From positions 806,001-870,000 of the forward strand of contig JACATO010000319.1 in NCBI GenBank assembly GCA_018389105.1: a DNA stretch of 64,000 nucleotides. The letters run 5' to 3'. Shown here in pieces: positions 44,288 to 56,272 of the stretch. Within the stretch, counting starts at the first letter, position 1. Each line of letters opens with the position of its first letter. The DNA comes from Nautilus pompilius (taxonomy: Eukaryota > Mollusca > Cephalopoda > Nautilida > Nautilidae). The notes below the pieces were generated by a model that was given only the letters and a program-made list of their open reading frames with translations, made no database searches and was not told the origin of the DNA. The position numbers and the translations under genes were made by a program.

Positions 44288-46524
44288 CATTTTTACTTAA
44301 ACAAAAAGGATAATCCTGTTACTCATGTGTTGCATTTATCACTTAGTGGGTTTTACTCACCTGTAATAATATAATCTCATAGTTGTGATCTTTAACTTCG
44401 TGATAACAACTATAAAAAGAAGCAAATTTGAAATAACTAGCTAAACAAATTGAAATGATATAAAATTATTCTAACAAGTAGATGTAATGTCTATAAATAT
44501 AACGGCTTCAAGTGCACATCAAAACTAAACAAGTAATCTTTACAGTTCTTTTCATTTAAAAATTTGTGGAAATTTTTGCCAGTCTGCTGATGGGTGCAAC
44601 GACCTGATGGATAGAAAAATTATCAGAAAGTACAGACCATATAAAAATTTTTACAGCATTTTTCAACTAGAATTGTTCTAAGTAATTTTTTGTCTATCCA
44701 TCTTGATTTTATCTGAGCACTGAAATAATGCAAATTTACTATGTTCCTTCGTTCACAAAGTATTAAAACCTTGGTTACCAGTCTCTCATATTTTTTTCTC
44801 AATTTATGGATGTTGCAGAATCAATTTTCTTTTGTTTTTATCCTCCTCTTAGGATTTAAAAATGCATACTCTGCTGTTTTTTTTTTCTGTAGATATTCTT
44901 TCTTTTAAAACATTTGCTAAATTTAAATAGAGCAGGAAAACAACCTGAAATTTTACTGATGATTAGACGAACAACATATGTCATCTGTAACATTAAATTA
45001 GCAGATATATGGAATTGGATGGTATAGCATAACATTTCTCGTTTAAACAAATTGCAAATTTTGCAAGTAAACCATTAAACAATGTGATCTTATAAACAAA
45101 TATGTAACTAAAGAAAAGACAATTACTCTTTTATTCAAAATTATTTTGAGACCAGATCATCCTCCATCAGTTTCCTCAATTAAGTTTGTGCCATGGATTT
45201 AAAAGAATAGGGATTTCATAGCCAGTGAGGTACAGGGGCTGATGAATGGCTTGAATCCATAGTTCTGTTAATAGGTATAATTACACAGGTATTGCAGGAA
45301 ATTTTTGTTTATTAAGATTTTTAATTTACAAGATAACTAAGTGATGGAGAGCTGTAAGCTAGCCTAACGCCGTCTTACAGCAGATATAAACAAAAAATAA
45401 CTGATAGTCTTTCATCATGTCCAAGATAGTATACTCGCTGTGACTTTGACCACCAGGACATGGCCCAAAGTAAAGCAAATATCCCCGGAAACATATGCCG
45501 CTATTTGTATTTTGTCAAGATATGAGATACGGCTAATGGAGAAATAGCACAGAAACTTGGTTATATCCAACAAGAAAAAAAAAAAAAATGAGGATGAAAT
45601 ACGGTAACATCTACACGCATGCATTGCCCTATCAAGTGAGTGGAACAAACTCTCAGCCCGGAGGGACACTACAGTGCAGTTGGATGTCACTAGGCCGAGA
45701 CTCACTCTCTTCAATGGTGAAAAGGTCTTTAATATGCTGGTCTGTCGCTATGAAGAAAACTGATTAAGGCTGCAAATTAAAGGATTCAGGCTTCAGTGCT
45801 TAAATTAGCAGGAAAACTAGATTATCGAGGACTGTGGAAACGTATTATGGACTGAAGAATAAAAATTCGACTTATTTGCATCAAGATGTGGAATGTTTGT
45901 TCATGAGATGTGGAACAGTGGCAGAATAACGCTCTGAGAAAATCAAATTGGCGATTTACATCGAATTAACTTTTTTTTTTTTAATGGTTTTAAAATTTTT
46001 CATTCTCCAATAGGATGGTTGATCGTAAACATTTACCTATCAGGCAGACAATACACAAATAACTGTTCTCAGTCCTTAGATTTCATCACTTCTTGGAATT
46101 CTCTGGAATGAAACTGTGGTCACATAATGCAGCACAGTCAATGCATCTTAGAACCCACTGTAACATTCATTTAAAACAAAGATTGCCTACACTTTGCAAG
46201 GCAGATTTTACGAATGAAGGTGGCTGTTCCAACGAAAGTCTCTCAATTTCCGTGCGTGCACGTGTGTATTCCAACAGCAATAATCTTCATTGGTACTTTC
46301 TCCTTCGGATTCCCCATTGCAGTTACTTTCTGATGGAGATATTGCTCACAATACTGACTGACCACCCCTTAGTGATTTGAAATTGGTTGGGTAACACTTC
46401 TCTGTTGCTGAATAGAGCCACCCATACTCACTCGATCATTTTCATAAAGTTATTAGTACAAGAAACAGGAAGAGCACTGCACAACTTTAGTTCTCATTGC
46501 CGATTTCCTTCCAACTGACACACA

Positions 46525-46700
46525 CAAGCAGTTGCAGGCTGACACTGTTACAGATTTCCAAAAACACTGCGGATTGAGACCCACATCTGGACCGGCAGCA
46601 CTTTACTTCTATAGATTCATTTGTTGGCTATCACTGCATCGCAGGCTGTTTTTTTGTGTTTTTTCCAAATGTGTCTATGAGTGGAAGGTTATAACAAAAT
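46525..46700 (+). repeat. dispersed repeat, member 1 of a diverged pair
   Basis: It starts with GTTGCAGGCTGACACTGTTA and later has CTATAGATTCATTTGTTGGC followed by a T/G-rich stretch. The segment at 47232-47420 has the same landmarks in the same order with many substitutions. The family is unknown. Confidence 0.4.
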
Positions 46701-47231
46701 GTAATATATGTACACTGGAAGCCATAATCGTGGGATCTCTGGAAGATGTTTTGACAAAGAAAGTTTCGAGATCGGAGTTGCGACATAAACTTATTATGAC
46801 ACGTTTTATCTGGTATATAATTTGTGGTTGTTGCATGCATATTTGCTACATTTAACTGTATTCACTAATAAATTGCTTACGATATTTCACCACTGAAACT
46901 CAGGCGTTAATTAAATAATATTCACCAATGTTTATGCACTGGGCATAGAATACCAGATAATAAAAGGTTTTTTTTCTATTGTAAAACAGTATACAAAAAT
47001 ATTAATTATTTCAACCATCCATAAAAAGTTATAGGTTACTTCTATGGTAATCCTTTAATTCAATGAAGAGCAGATGAAAATCCAATATATCTGTCCAAAC
47101 ATGTAAATAATACATTGTGTTCACTAAAATGCTTCAGGATATTGACTCAACATCTACAGGTAACCTAGGAAACCAAGTGATGTTATTGACCTTTCATTCC
47201 TATGCTGTTTGATTATATATTATTTTTTTAT

Positions 47232-47420
47232 GCTCAAGTGGTTGCAGGCCCACATTATTACAGATTCTTAATTCCGGTAGGATTAAAACTTGCGTATATA
47301 TATATAGATGGTAAATCAAATGGTCTGCTGATGGCCAACAGAAGTGCATGTATAGATTTCTTTGCTCGCTGTCATTGTTTTGTTCTTGTTTGTATGATCA
47401 ATAAATTTATGGTTGAATGT
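47232..47420 (+). repeat. dispersed repeat, member 2 of a diverged pair
   Basis: It begins GTTGCAGGCCCACATTATTA and contains GTATAGATTTCTTTGCTCGC, matching the landmarks of the segment at 46525. Coordinates are approximate. Confidence 0.4.
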
Positions 47421-47839
47421 AACCTTAAGTGGAGAAGGCTTTTTATTTTTTTGATAAATAATTTATTCTCACTAATAAGTACCTGCACATTGGAGACAAA
47501 GATCTGAATAAATTTGGGAAGATAAAGCTGACAAAGCAGTGAATATTACTAATAAATGAAGAATTAAATGAGATGAGAAAAGATTAAACAAACCCCATAA
47601 TACAAATTAGTTTGGGGGAAGGGCAATCCATACATCTCATAATCAGCTTGATGCACAGTATTGGAAACAATATGGAAACAGGAAAAACTAGGTTTAAATT
47701 GAAAATAACAGGTGACAAAATACTCCATAGTGCAGTCCAGTGTTGATATAGTTCACCGATTGGTTGTCATGGAAGCAGTCAGGAAGTGCCACAGCTGCAG
47801 AAGGACTATAAATGCGTAGGCAATGATACCATTGTAGTG

Positions 47840-48772
47840 TGATGATTACTATGATCTTGGACAAATGTATAAAATTCAAAGTCTTAGCTGGTGAAGGCTA
47901 CTCCAAGTGGGATTTTGCAACCTGACTTCATTTCTCAGGAGCTGTATGCAAAACTCTGAAATGGATACGCAGAACTGGTACTATTGAAAATAGACTGAGT
48001 CAATGAAGAAAGCCCAAATTCTCCAAAAGTGATGTTAGGTATCTCTGGGTACGTTCTATATGTGACAGACGACCATTCAGTAGAGATCGTGCAAATGACC
48101 TAGCTGGAGGTACAGGTGCTAGCATTTCTTCAAGAAGAATAAGATACACGTTAGCACAAAATGTTTTTGTTAGGTGTGTAGCTATCCAAAAACCTTTACT
48201 GAGGAGTAGCAGTCAAACAACAAGGCTAAAATGAAACAGTGGGATGACCAAACCTGGATACAGCTGCTCTTTACAGATGAGTTCAAATTTGAAATGTTTG
48301 GCAATAATCAAGTTTAAAGGTGAACCGGGGAGTGGTATAAAGAGTCAGTGTACAACACAGTGAACTATCAGCCATGGGTAGAAAAATTGGCACAGAATCA
48401 AAGAATTAGAAACTGCCAACTAGTACCAGCAGGTTCTCATCCATCGTTTTCTCTTCCAACATGACAATGACCCAAGTATACAGCCAGTGTGATGAAAAAC
48501 TCTCTGGAACATAAAGAGGCAGATAAACCACTCACCCACTCACAAAGATGCCTTAGCCTACAAAAAGTCCTGAAAAGAACAGCATTAAGGCTACATGGTG
48601 TTATATGCTGACTGAGAAAATCAGATGGCTACCAAACACCTCAGATGAATTGTGGAAAGTGCTATAGGATACCTGGAACAACATTCCACAGTCATACATT
48701 GATAACCTGCTTGGGAGCATGACAAGGTGTTATGCAGTATATAAATCAAAGAGCTCACATACCAAATATTAA
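47840..48772 (+). mobile_element. Tc1-like transposon remnant
   Basis: Plus-strand transposase blocks in order are: an N-terminal helix-turn-helix region (AGEGYSKWDFAT, then AVCKTLKWIRRTGTIENR near 47890-48000), SDVRYLWVRSICDRRPFSRD (48030), LFTDEFKFEMFGNN (about 48268, first catalytic D), FQHDNDPKYTASVMKNSLE (about 48450, second D) and a C-terminal NIPQSYIDNLLGSM followed by VYKSKSSHTKY ending at a stop (48770-48772). The layout matches full-length Tc1 transposases, but there are several frame changes and stops and the third acidic block is damaged. It is a different Tc1 family from copies A and B. Confidence 0.75.
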
Positions 48773-49449
48773 TGCACTGCACAACATATAAAACTACTTG
48801 TTATTTGTGTATATCCTGTGTTTCCTTCATGATTATTTCCTTTTTTTAAGTTTATACATTTAATTGTTTACTTTGTGTGTGCTTTGAGTGGGTATTGTGT
48901 TTGAAGATAGGTAGATGCATACTGTTGTTTTGCTCTATAGACTTTATGGTCACCAAATGAAGAAGTGGTAGGCTGCTATTAATTTCCAGAACTGTCTGAC
49001 AGATTAGAACCTTTGACTCAGTTTTAGGAGGCAAAAAAAGACCCCAGAAGCAAAGAAATGGTAGGTTGAATATAACAGATGTTATATCAGGTGTTGGAAG
49101 CCATTATTTAGCAAGAAAACAGCCCTGGTGACTAAGTATGGTTTTTACACTAAAGAAATTAATGCCATGGGCAATCAATTATCCAGCCCATCAGTCATTC
49201 TGTCCAACTCCATAGCAGATATGGTCACAGCCTTTAAGATGAACTTGTTTTTAATGGCACAATTATCCAGTGCTAAACGTTGAAGGCAGTGAAGATATGT
49301 AGTAGACATAATGCTGAGGAAATAGTTTGATGATTTGCATTAGAAATAAGATGGCTGATAAATTAATATTAGCAATTAATCATACTTCCAGAAAGATTAG
49401 ATAATAATAATAGTATGAAGCAAAAGTAATGCTTTTTTTTTAATGTTTA
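48773..49449. other. no gene recognised
   Basis: AT-rich flank of the Tc1-like element. No clear inverted repeat and no gene were seen. Confidence 0.45.
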
Positions 49450-50100
49450 TAGATCATAGTTTATGAAAGGAATTAATTTTCTCTGATAATGGATGTAAAA
49501 ATACTGGTGAGAGTTTTCTGAGCATAAAAGATGCAAGAATCAATCATAAAGATCATCACTTAGCATTTCATGCATAATTTTAGTAAATGTTGATTGCAGA
49601 TGTTTGATCTTGATTCTTTTTTTGTTAAAGTCTTTTTTGCCATAATAGGCTTCACTGTCTCTCAGTCTCCATATCCTTATTTCCATATTTGCTAGACTTT
49701 CATGTAATGTACTGCAGGAATGGGCAATGGCTGCAGAAAAGTACCAGCCTTTTCACCTATCACCTCATCACTGGAAGGAACATAACATTCTTTCAATCTC
49801 AAAAAGCACATGCCAAAAACTGCCCAGGTGTTGACTCTAGCTAATCTATTCTGCTATTCCTTGGAGGAATCTTGGCATCATCAAAGCAAATTACAGGTGA
49901 CCCCCTTTGGAAACTATTCGTAGACATTGCTTTTGAAAATATTACATCAGCATCAGTTTCGTTCCTTCTTAGTGTCATTAGGGAGAAGCTTCCGAAGCAG
50001 CCGCTATTCATCTGCATCAAAACCATTGTTTTTAGCATAAATGTGCTGCAATAGTCAACTTGCCAATCATTTTCTCTTTTACATCTATTTTTCTTTCCAA
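49450..50100 (-). mobile_element. piggyBac-like transposase fragment
   Basis: The minus strand has IFSKAMSTNSFQRGSPVICF followed by DDAKIPPRNSRID (about 49955-49840), which resembles the piggyBac block I-F-x-x-x-M-S-x-x-R-F ... R-F-D-D. Then come NTWAVF, ECYVPSSDEV and CPFLQYIT with KSSKYGNK (about 49670-49820), like the YxPG...VTVDE and CPFRxYIPxKPxKYGIK blocks. Frames change between blocks and the rest is missing or decayed. It is less complete than the piggyBac copy at 16830-17830. Confidence 0.5.
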
Positions 50101-53100
50101 CTTAATTTTCTGTATGAGATTGATCACTTTATCCACCCATAGTTTGCTGTCTTTTTTTTTTTATTGTCGTGAGGACCTCTCTCTCTGTGACGATTTGCTG
50201 CCCTTTTTCTTCTTTCCCAGAAGCATTTGATATGATACACCTTCTAAATCACAAGTATCTGTATACTAATGCACAAAGACAAAACAACTTCATCATCAAG
50301 ACCTGCCATCCAAACCCAGTGCTGGCCATTTTAAAGTCGCCACTCTGAGCTCATCTGTTTGGAGTATGTGAGAAGCCATACTGCCTACCTGGGGCTTGAT
50401 TGCATTTGGCAACTGAGGAAGTGATAATTTCATATTTCTCATCATCAGTTAAATCCATTCGAAAACCAATGATGATTTGAAAGTTTAATTAGAAGTAAAA
50501 AATCCAGAGTCTATCCCAGGGAACTTATCATGAACGTCGTCTGTTCATATCTTGCGAACTTTACTCACTGGAGACCCAAAAACTTGTCCATGATAAGTAT
50601 ATGTGCATAATAAAAATAAAAAAAAATATTTACATATAAAATAAAGAATTTCTGGCCGGGACCAGCAATTTTAGTTTACATTACGCAGATTCATAAAACT
50701 GTGCTGTATAAGATTCAAAACTCCTGTTGGAATTTCCTGTCCATGTCTCTACAATATAGAAACATGGAATTGTATTTTGTGCAAAAATCTGAGTGACCTT
50801 GGACAGAGGGGAAAATACTGGCAGTTTGAAGTGGCAGGGAGAGCGGAGAACGGTCATGCCACTTATAGAACAGCTTTCATGACATCCAAGAACACGCAAT
50901 CGCTTAATGAAGACATCGCTAAATCTAGATAATTAAAACATGGTACTAAATGCTAGTCAATCCATTTCCGTCATTTACTGCAGAATAACAGCAGCATTCA
51001 ATAAGAAACCAAGCTGGCTGACTCAAGATCAGAATTTGTTCAATATCAGAGCTTAATTCCTTTCCAGAGTATGACCTGAAGAGACTATTAAAGATAGCAG
51101 CAAGTAACTTCATCCTCAAAGGCCAGTTGATTTGATTTTTTTTAGTGCAACAATGCACCACTTGAAAACAACCAGAGACATTTTTTTGGAGTGGGTTTTG
51201 TTATCAAGGAAAAAAGATGGGAATAATAGAATTGTTGTCACCTGCAATTGCTAATCGATATTAGAGTGATAATAATAATATTGTGAACATTTTCACCTAA
51301 TGGCATGATTGTACCATGAATAGAAATGCATTAGTATCTAATAAATTTAAAATTCAATTGTTCCCAATGTAACACTTTTTTCTCAATATTGTCCAAGTGA
51401 TGTAAGGATGCTCATGTGCAGGAAAAATATTAATAATAATAATAATAATAATAATAATGGTACGTACATTCAGCTGCTGACAACAGAAAAAACAGTAAAA
51501 TAAGATATCTGGTGACAGAATTCTTCAAAGCAGTTATAATTTTCACTGGTTGCTGAAGAACCAGCAGTAATCATAAAATATGGTGGCACCTACAGCACTA
51601 TTTGTATGTCTGCTGTCTATCACTAAAGGGTGCAACTTTTTTCTTCTTTTTTATCAGTTTGTTACTTGACCTCTGGAAAATTGGGAAAAATTTGGCCTAT
51701 ATGCACTCTAGGTATAACAACTTTCTAAGAAAGCAAGTCTGCTTATCTCACAAGCCAATCTTATAATGGATGCCAAACTCAAGTTTTATTTTTTTGGAGT
51801 TTTTCACGTTAGCATTTGAATTAATTCCACTAGTATTCAAATCTCGTATAACAATCATTCCAGCTTTAGCTTGGCTTCTTTCTTGAAGAGCAGGGTTCTA
51901 TTGTACTTTGAGATCAAACTCAGACTAGGTATCACTTGTGGCAGCGGGCTGTGGATAACATCAACAATGGCGTCGCACCTTCCAGCCACTTGTGGCGCTG
52001 TTTTCCCCCCCGTGTACGACTTGGTAAAGACTAAGAAACTTGGTTTGGTTACACTACACACTGGTTTAGTCATGTTGTGTAGAGCTATTGTACTATTTTA
52101 TATACTCTTTCCAGGAAATGGCAGTTACACTGACGTCAGACATGTTAAATAACTAAAAAGGTTTTTTCAGCATCAGACTGATGAAATACACAGAGATGTC
52201 GGGTAAAAACGTGTTGCATAAACAGCTCGTGAAGCCAGGTGTAGGTGGTGGAGGAAGAAAAGTCTATCTTTTTATGGAAAAAAAATCAATATAAAAATAA
52301 TAAACATGTTAATGTGTGATAGCTTTTAGTTATGACCAATTCCCACTATAGTAATAATTATACTGTTTTAACATTAACAGAAAAAACAAATTCCGCTGAG
52401 TTTGTTATTTATTTATTTCAATTTGTTATGTAAGCCTAGCCGACAACATAAGTTGTGGGCAGCGTAGGTTATCTGCCACTTATTTATGTTAGCCATTTGT
52501 GTTATTATAGAGTATTATGTTAGATGCAAGTACGGGCCTGTGGTACTAGTGGACCTATAGGTGTTTAATGTTTTCTTCACTTTCCATCAATGCTTGCTGA
52601 CCTAATGACGCAGGTAATAACATAATCTGCAGTTCCAGACAGGTTTAAATTTTTCCTCATTTTTTTCCTTTCTCCTCCTCCACCTGAACAAACACAATGA
52701 TCAAAAGCCAAAATTGCAAGTTGCAGAAGAAGCCACCCCTTAGTACGGTTTGGTAATTAGCCTGGCATTCGTGTGGAGTGCGCTCATACACTATCACATT
52801 GTAGACAGTAGTGCCAAATGGAGGGAACCATGTAGACGGTGCACTGACGGGATGAGTTGGCAAAGAAGTTACTGAGTATAAAATTTCCAGTTTGCCTAAA
52901 TAAATACTGACTTAACTTTAGCCACTTGTACAAACCTGATACACTGTTGCATTCGTGTCATGTTCAATACCACAACACTCAATGATGAGACGTTTCCTAC
53001 CTTGAATGAAATCAGATATTTGTGTCTCTGAGAAATCTGCCTTAAGCCGTATGCTTCCACTGTGTGGCATTTTGAGACAATTACCCTGTTTGATTTCATT

Positions 53101-53841
53101 CAAATATATACCCATTTTAAATAGCTTTTTATCAAATGCAGACTAATTTAATATCACAGTTATATGCAATGAACGAATTCTTGTGTTGTCCATTATTTTA
53201 AAATGCTGGTCTAGACTCATGAATGCCTCACTGTGCCCTGGTCTCCCTTAATCTCAATGATACTCCATTAACATCCAATCCATATTTTAGCTAAGACGAA
53301 CACAGTTATTCGCCATCACATCAGGTGCCATATGCAGTAGATGCATTCAACGAATATGCTCCTTACAACTGTGCACGTGTGTCCATATTGAACTCTGGCC
53401 TTTGAAATCTTTTCAGTATCCTATCTTTATTTTTCTTATAATTACAATTTACCATATAATGTTGTAAAGTAAATCTGAGAGGAGGGAAGTTTACAAGTTG
53501 TATAGAACCCCAAAACAACATTTGGCGCAGTTTTAAAATTATTTAAATTCCCAGTTTCAACGATTCTACTTGTCGTGACATTAATGTGGATCTACTTACA
53601 CCATGTTGGCTAAGAAGAAAGCAACACCTTGGTTTGTAAGGTTTTAGATAGTGACCCCCACAGCTATTAAAACTATTGCCCTGTACTTACCATGACCCAA
53701 TTTTGTAAACTTCTAAGTCGTCCAAAAATTGGTGGATTATTTTTTAACATGTGCCAACATTGCCGCACAACTCATTCACCTGATATATAATATTAAGTAG
53801 TTTTGATCATTTGATGTCCTCCATACTGTTGGACTTTTCAA
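50101..53841. other. intergenic DNA, no gene recognised
   Basis: No certain gene. Points of note are a TAA repeat (51431-51458) and a GC-richer patch at 51930-52030 with ATGGCGTCGCACC and a donor-like GGTAAAG. A palindromic TGACGTCA, the CRE consensus, lies at about 52130-52137. A 65-codon minus-strand frame at 53115-52918 matches nothing I recognise. Confidence 0.45.
51431..51458. repeat. TAA trinucleotide repeat
   Basis: About nine units. Confidence 0.9.
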
Positions 53842-53914
53842 GAGGGAGTACCTGAGTGTACATACATCTAGACTTGGTGTCAACAAGGTACGAGTTCGAG
53901 TACCCCGGCTCAAA
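53842..53914 (+). repeat. degenerate tRNA-like SINE head
   Basis: ACCTGAGTGTAC (A-box-like) and GAGTTCGAGTACC (B-box-like, 53892-53904) are spaced as in a tRNA. Between them is ATCTAGACTTGGTGTCAACA, like an anticodon arm. The acceptor stem does not pair well, so I read it as a SINE head and not a working tRNA. Confidence 0.45.
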
Positions 53915-56090
53915 ACTAATGACATTTTCAGTGATCATTCCCCTAACCCTAAGTAATCTCACTGTCAGTGTTATCATTACACTCCTTGTGACATTTAAAA
54001 CAGATTATTTACAATAACTCCTAGATCTTATCTCCTTGCTTTTCATTGTGTGCGCGTGTGTGGCATTTCCTATTCATCACCGAGCACTAACATTTCTGAG
54101 TAAATGTCTGATAGCTTTAACACTTACACACGCACATGTGCCAGCTCACTAGGGGTGTTCAAACAGAATCTCCTCCCAGATGCCACTACAGCAATTCTAT
54201 CTATTTCAGCTGGACTTTAATGAAATATCCCTGGAATGCAAAAAACAAATTAGGAACCAAAAGACATACACTATTGTTTTATTTACATTCTTTGTAGTTT
54301 CATCTTTTTCAAATAATTTTCCAGCAGCAGCGCTAACGGACACACACACGGCCCTTTCTGGTGCCAGTGTTGGGATACAGGGGTTAAACAAGGAAAATAT
54401 CCACCATCTTTGCTCAAAGCCAGGCAGTTAGAATGGAAGGGCGACTACTATGCCAAGGTGTAGGGAGCAGTTAAGCAGAAAGGCCCTACTATGGCTTCCC
54501 CGTTTAGCTGCGGGAGAAAACCAAAATGACACACAGAAAGCAGTAATAATATTAAAAAAAAAAAAAAAAAATTAAAAAGTTTCCCCTACTGTTGCTCCAG
54601 AAAATAACAAACAGCTGATTAAATAGAAAATTTAAGGAATGAATAGAAAGAGATGCAATAACAGTGAGGGTGCGAGCACATGTTTTCTAACATACTGACC
54701 ATTGGCGCCACGCAATTTCCTAAATTACATAGCAATATCATGCCACCTGACACTGTTAGGGTTAATTTTAAAATGTTCACAAATAATGGAAAGCAAACAG
54801 TGTAAAATCCTCTGGTGCTAGATCCTGTGATAATATTAAAGGTTGTTCTCTATCAAGTAACAGAATCCTGGCTGAATTTTGATGTACGAGTAATGTTATA
54901 AACCTGTACCAACTACATCGCACTACTGCCAATGATAGTCTAAAGAAAGAAAAAGAAGTGTGTCAACGACAGATTTAACAAAGAAACTCATCCAGATAAG
55001 CTGACTAAAAATATTGGCAAGGCAGGTAATTTTAGATGGATGCAAAGCCACACTCTACTTTCTTTCTTTATCAGCTATGCATAACATCCGGTATTGCTTA
55101 CAAATTTATAAATACTTCGGATTATATGTAACTCACAACAGAATGTTGTTGGCATTCATTGAAGAGGTTTGGGTGGGTGGGTTGTAGTTTACAATACCAA
55201 ACACAATTTAGCCCTGATGATTGTTTTCAGACAAAGGGGAAGGAAAGATGATCTGGCACTGTGAAAGATAAAACTGACTCCCATTTACCTGATGGCATAT
55301 TCAATTATCTAAAAATCTCTACTGCATTAAAATTGCTCATTGTTGATCACAGGTGTTTTGAGAGAAGGTGGGGGAGGGGAGAGATATCTAGGAAATTGTT
55401 TTACAAAAAGGAATTTGTTTGCATTTGAACAAAACCATTTTATACAAGCTGAGTAACTCCCTCCCGACAGAGGGATCTAATATATATTTTAAAAAAGGAA
55501 AATATGCAACCAAGAAAGTGATTTGACTTGGGTCATGTGGTCATAAAAACAATTGGAGTATCAAGTAAATTGGAAGCATTCTCATTAGTAGTTTGATTAT
55601 GGAATTTCTACTTATGCACGAAAGGTGAGATTTTGTTTTTTTAATTGGCATGTCCACAATTCTGCCTGGTTTTCAATAACTGCCTTTGAGGCATGCAGGT
55701 CTACTGAGTAGATCTATAAATTGAAAGTAATGTAAGGGGCAAACGTTAAAATTAGCATGTTGCTTGCAAGTTCAAACTGGAAAATGATACATTGCCAGCG
55801 TGCTCGCTGCTTTTGGACATGATGGCTAGATTCCCGGATTTTACCGTGGCTTAGCGTCAACGAAAAGTGCGCTTTCGTTCAAATACACACGCTCAAATAC
55901 ACAGCTCAAATACACACGCGCAAAATGCTATCATCGGTGAAGGAGAAAACTCAAACAGAAAGAAAGAAAAGAAAAGATGCCTCTATCTGGATTTCTAGTT
56001 AGATACCTGGAGAACTTTAAAAAAAAAAAAAAATTTCAAGAAAACACCGTTTCAAATAATTTATTTCAAAAGTAAAGTCTACGCACGGTC

Positions 56091-56137
56091 ACACACACGC
56101 ACACACACACACACGCACAGTCACGCACGCACACACA
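56091..56137. repeat. CA-rich simple repeat
   Basis: An imperfect AC repeat with CGCA and TCACGCACG interruptions. Confidence 0.85.
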
Positions 56138-56253
56138 AATGATAGCTGGAACATCTAACCTTAACTAAATGTATAATTTTCAAACATATAAAAAATAACC
56201 GACTAAAATTTCTTTTGAAAATAAATAATTTACTTACAAATACAAAAGTTATA

Positions 56254-56272
56254 ATATATATATATATATATA
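56254..56272. repeat. TA dinucleotide repeat
   Basis: About nine TA units. Confidence 0.85.

Larger units (their letters stand above)
43001..47839. other. long AT-rich stretch, no gene recognised
   Basis: No gene identified. It contains an AAT repeat near 44240-44287 and a poly-A run of about 16 at 43850. A minus-strand open frame at 45714-45415 interrupted by a T-run codon series looks like repeat DNA, not a gene. A pair of similar segments lies near 46525-46700 and 47232-47420. Confidence 0.5.

Noticed and set aside
51871-52152. 93-codon frame considered as the start of a membrane receptor (P2X-like)
   Set aside because: The resemblance is limited to a hydrophobic stretch with a few common residues, with no conserved cysteines or second segment.
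52918-53115. 65-codon minus-strand frame as a small gene
   Set aside because: The frame is clean but has no homology that I recognise, no promoter and no splice context, so it is left unannotated.
53842-53914. Functional tRNA gene
   Set aside because: The A and B boxes are degenerate and the acceptor stem does not pair well. A SINE head fits better.
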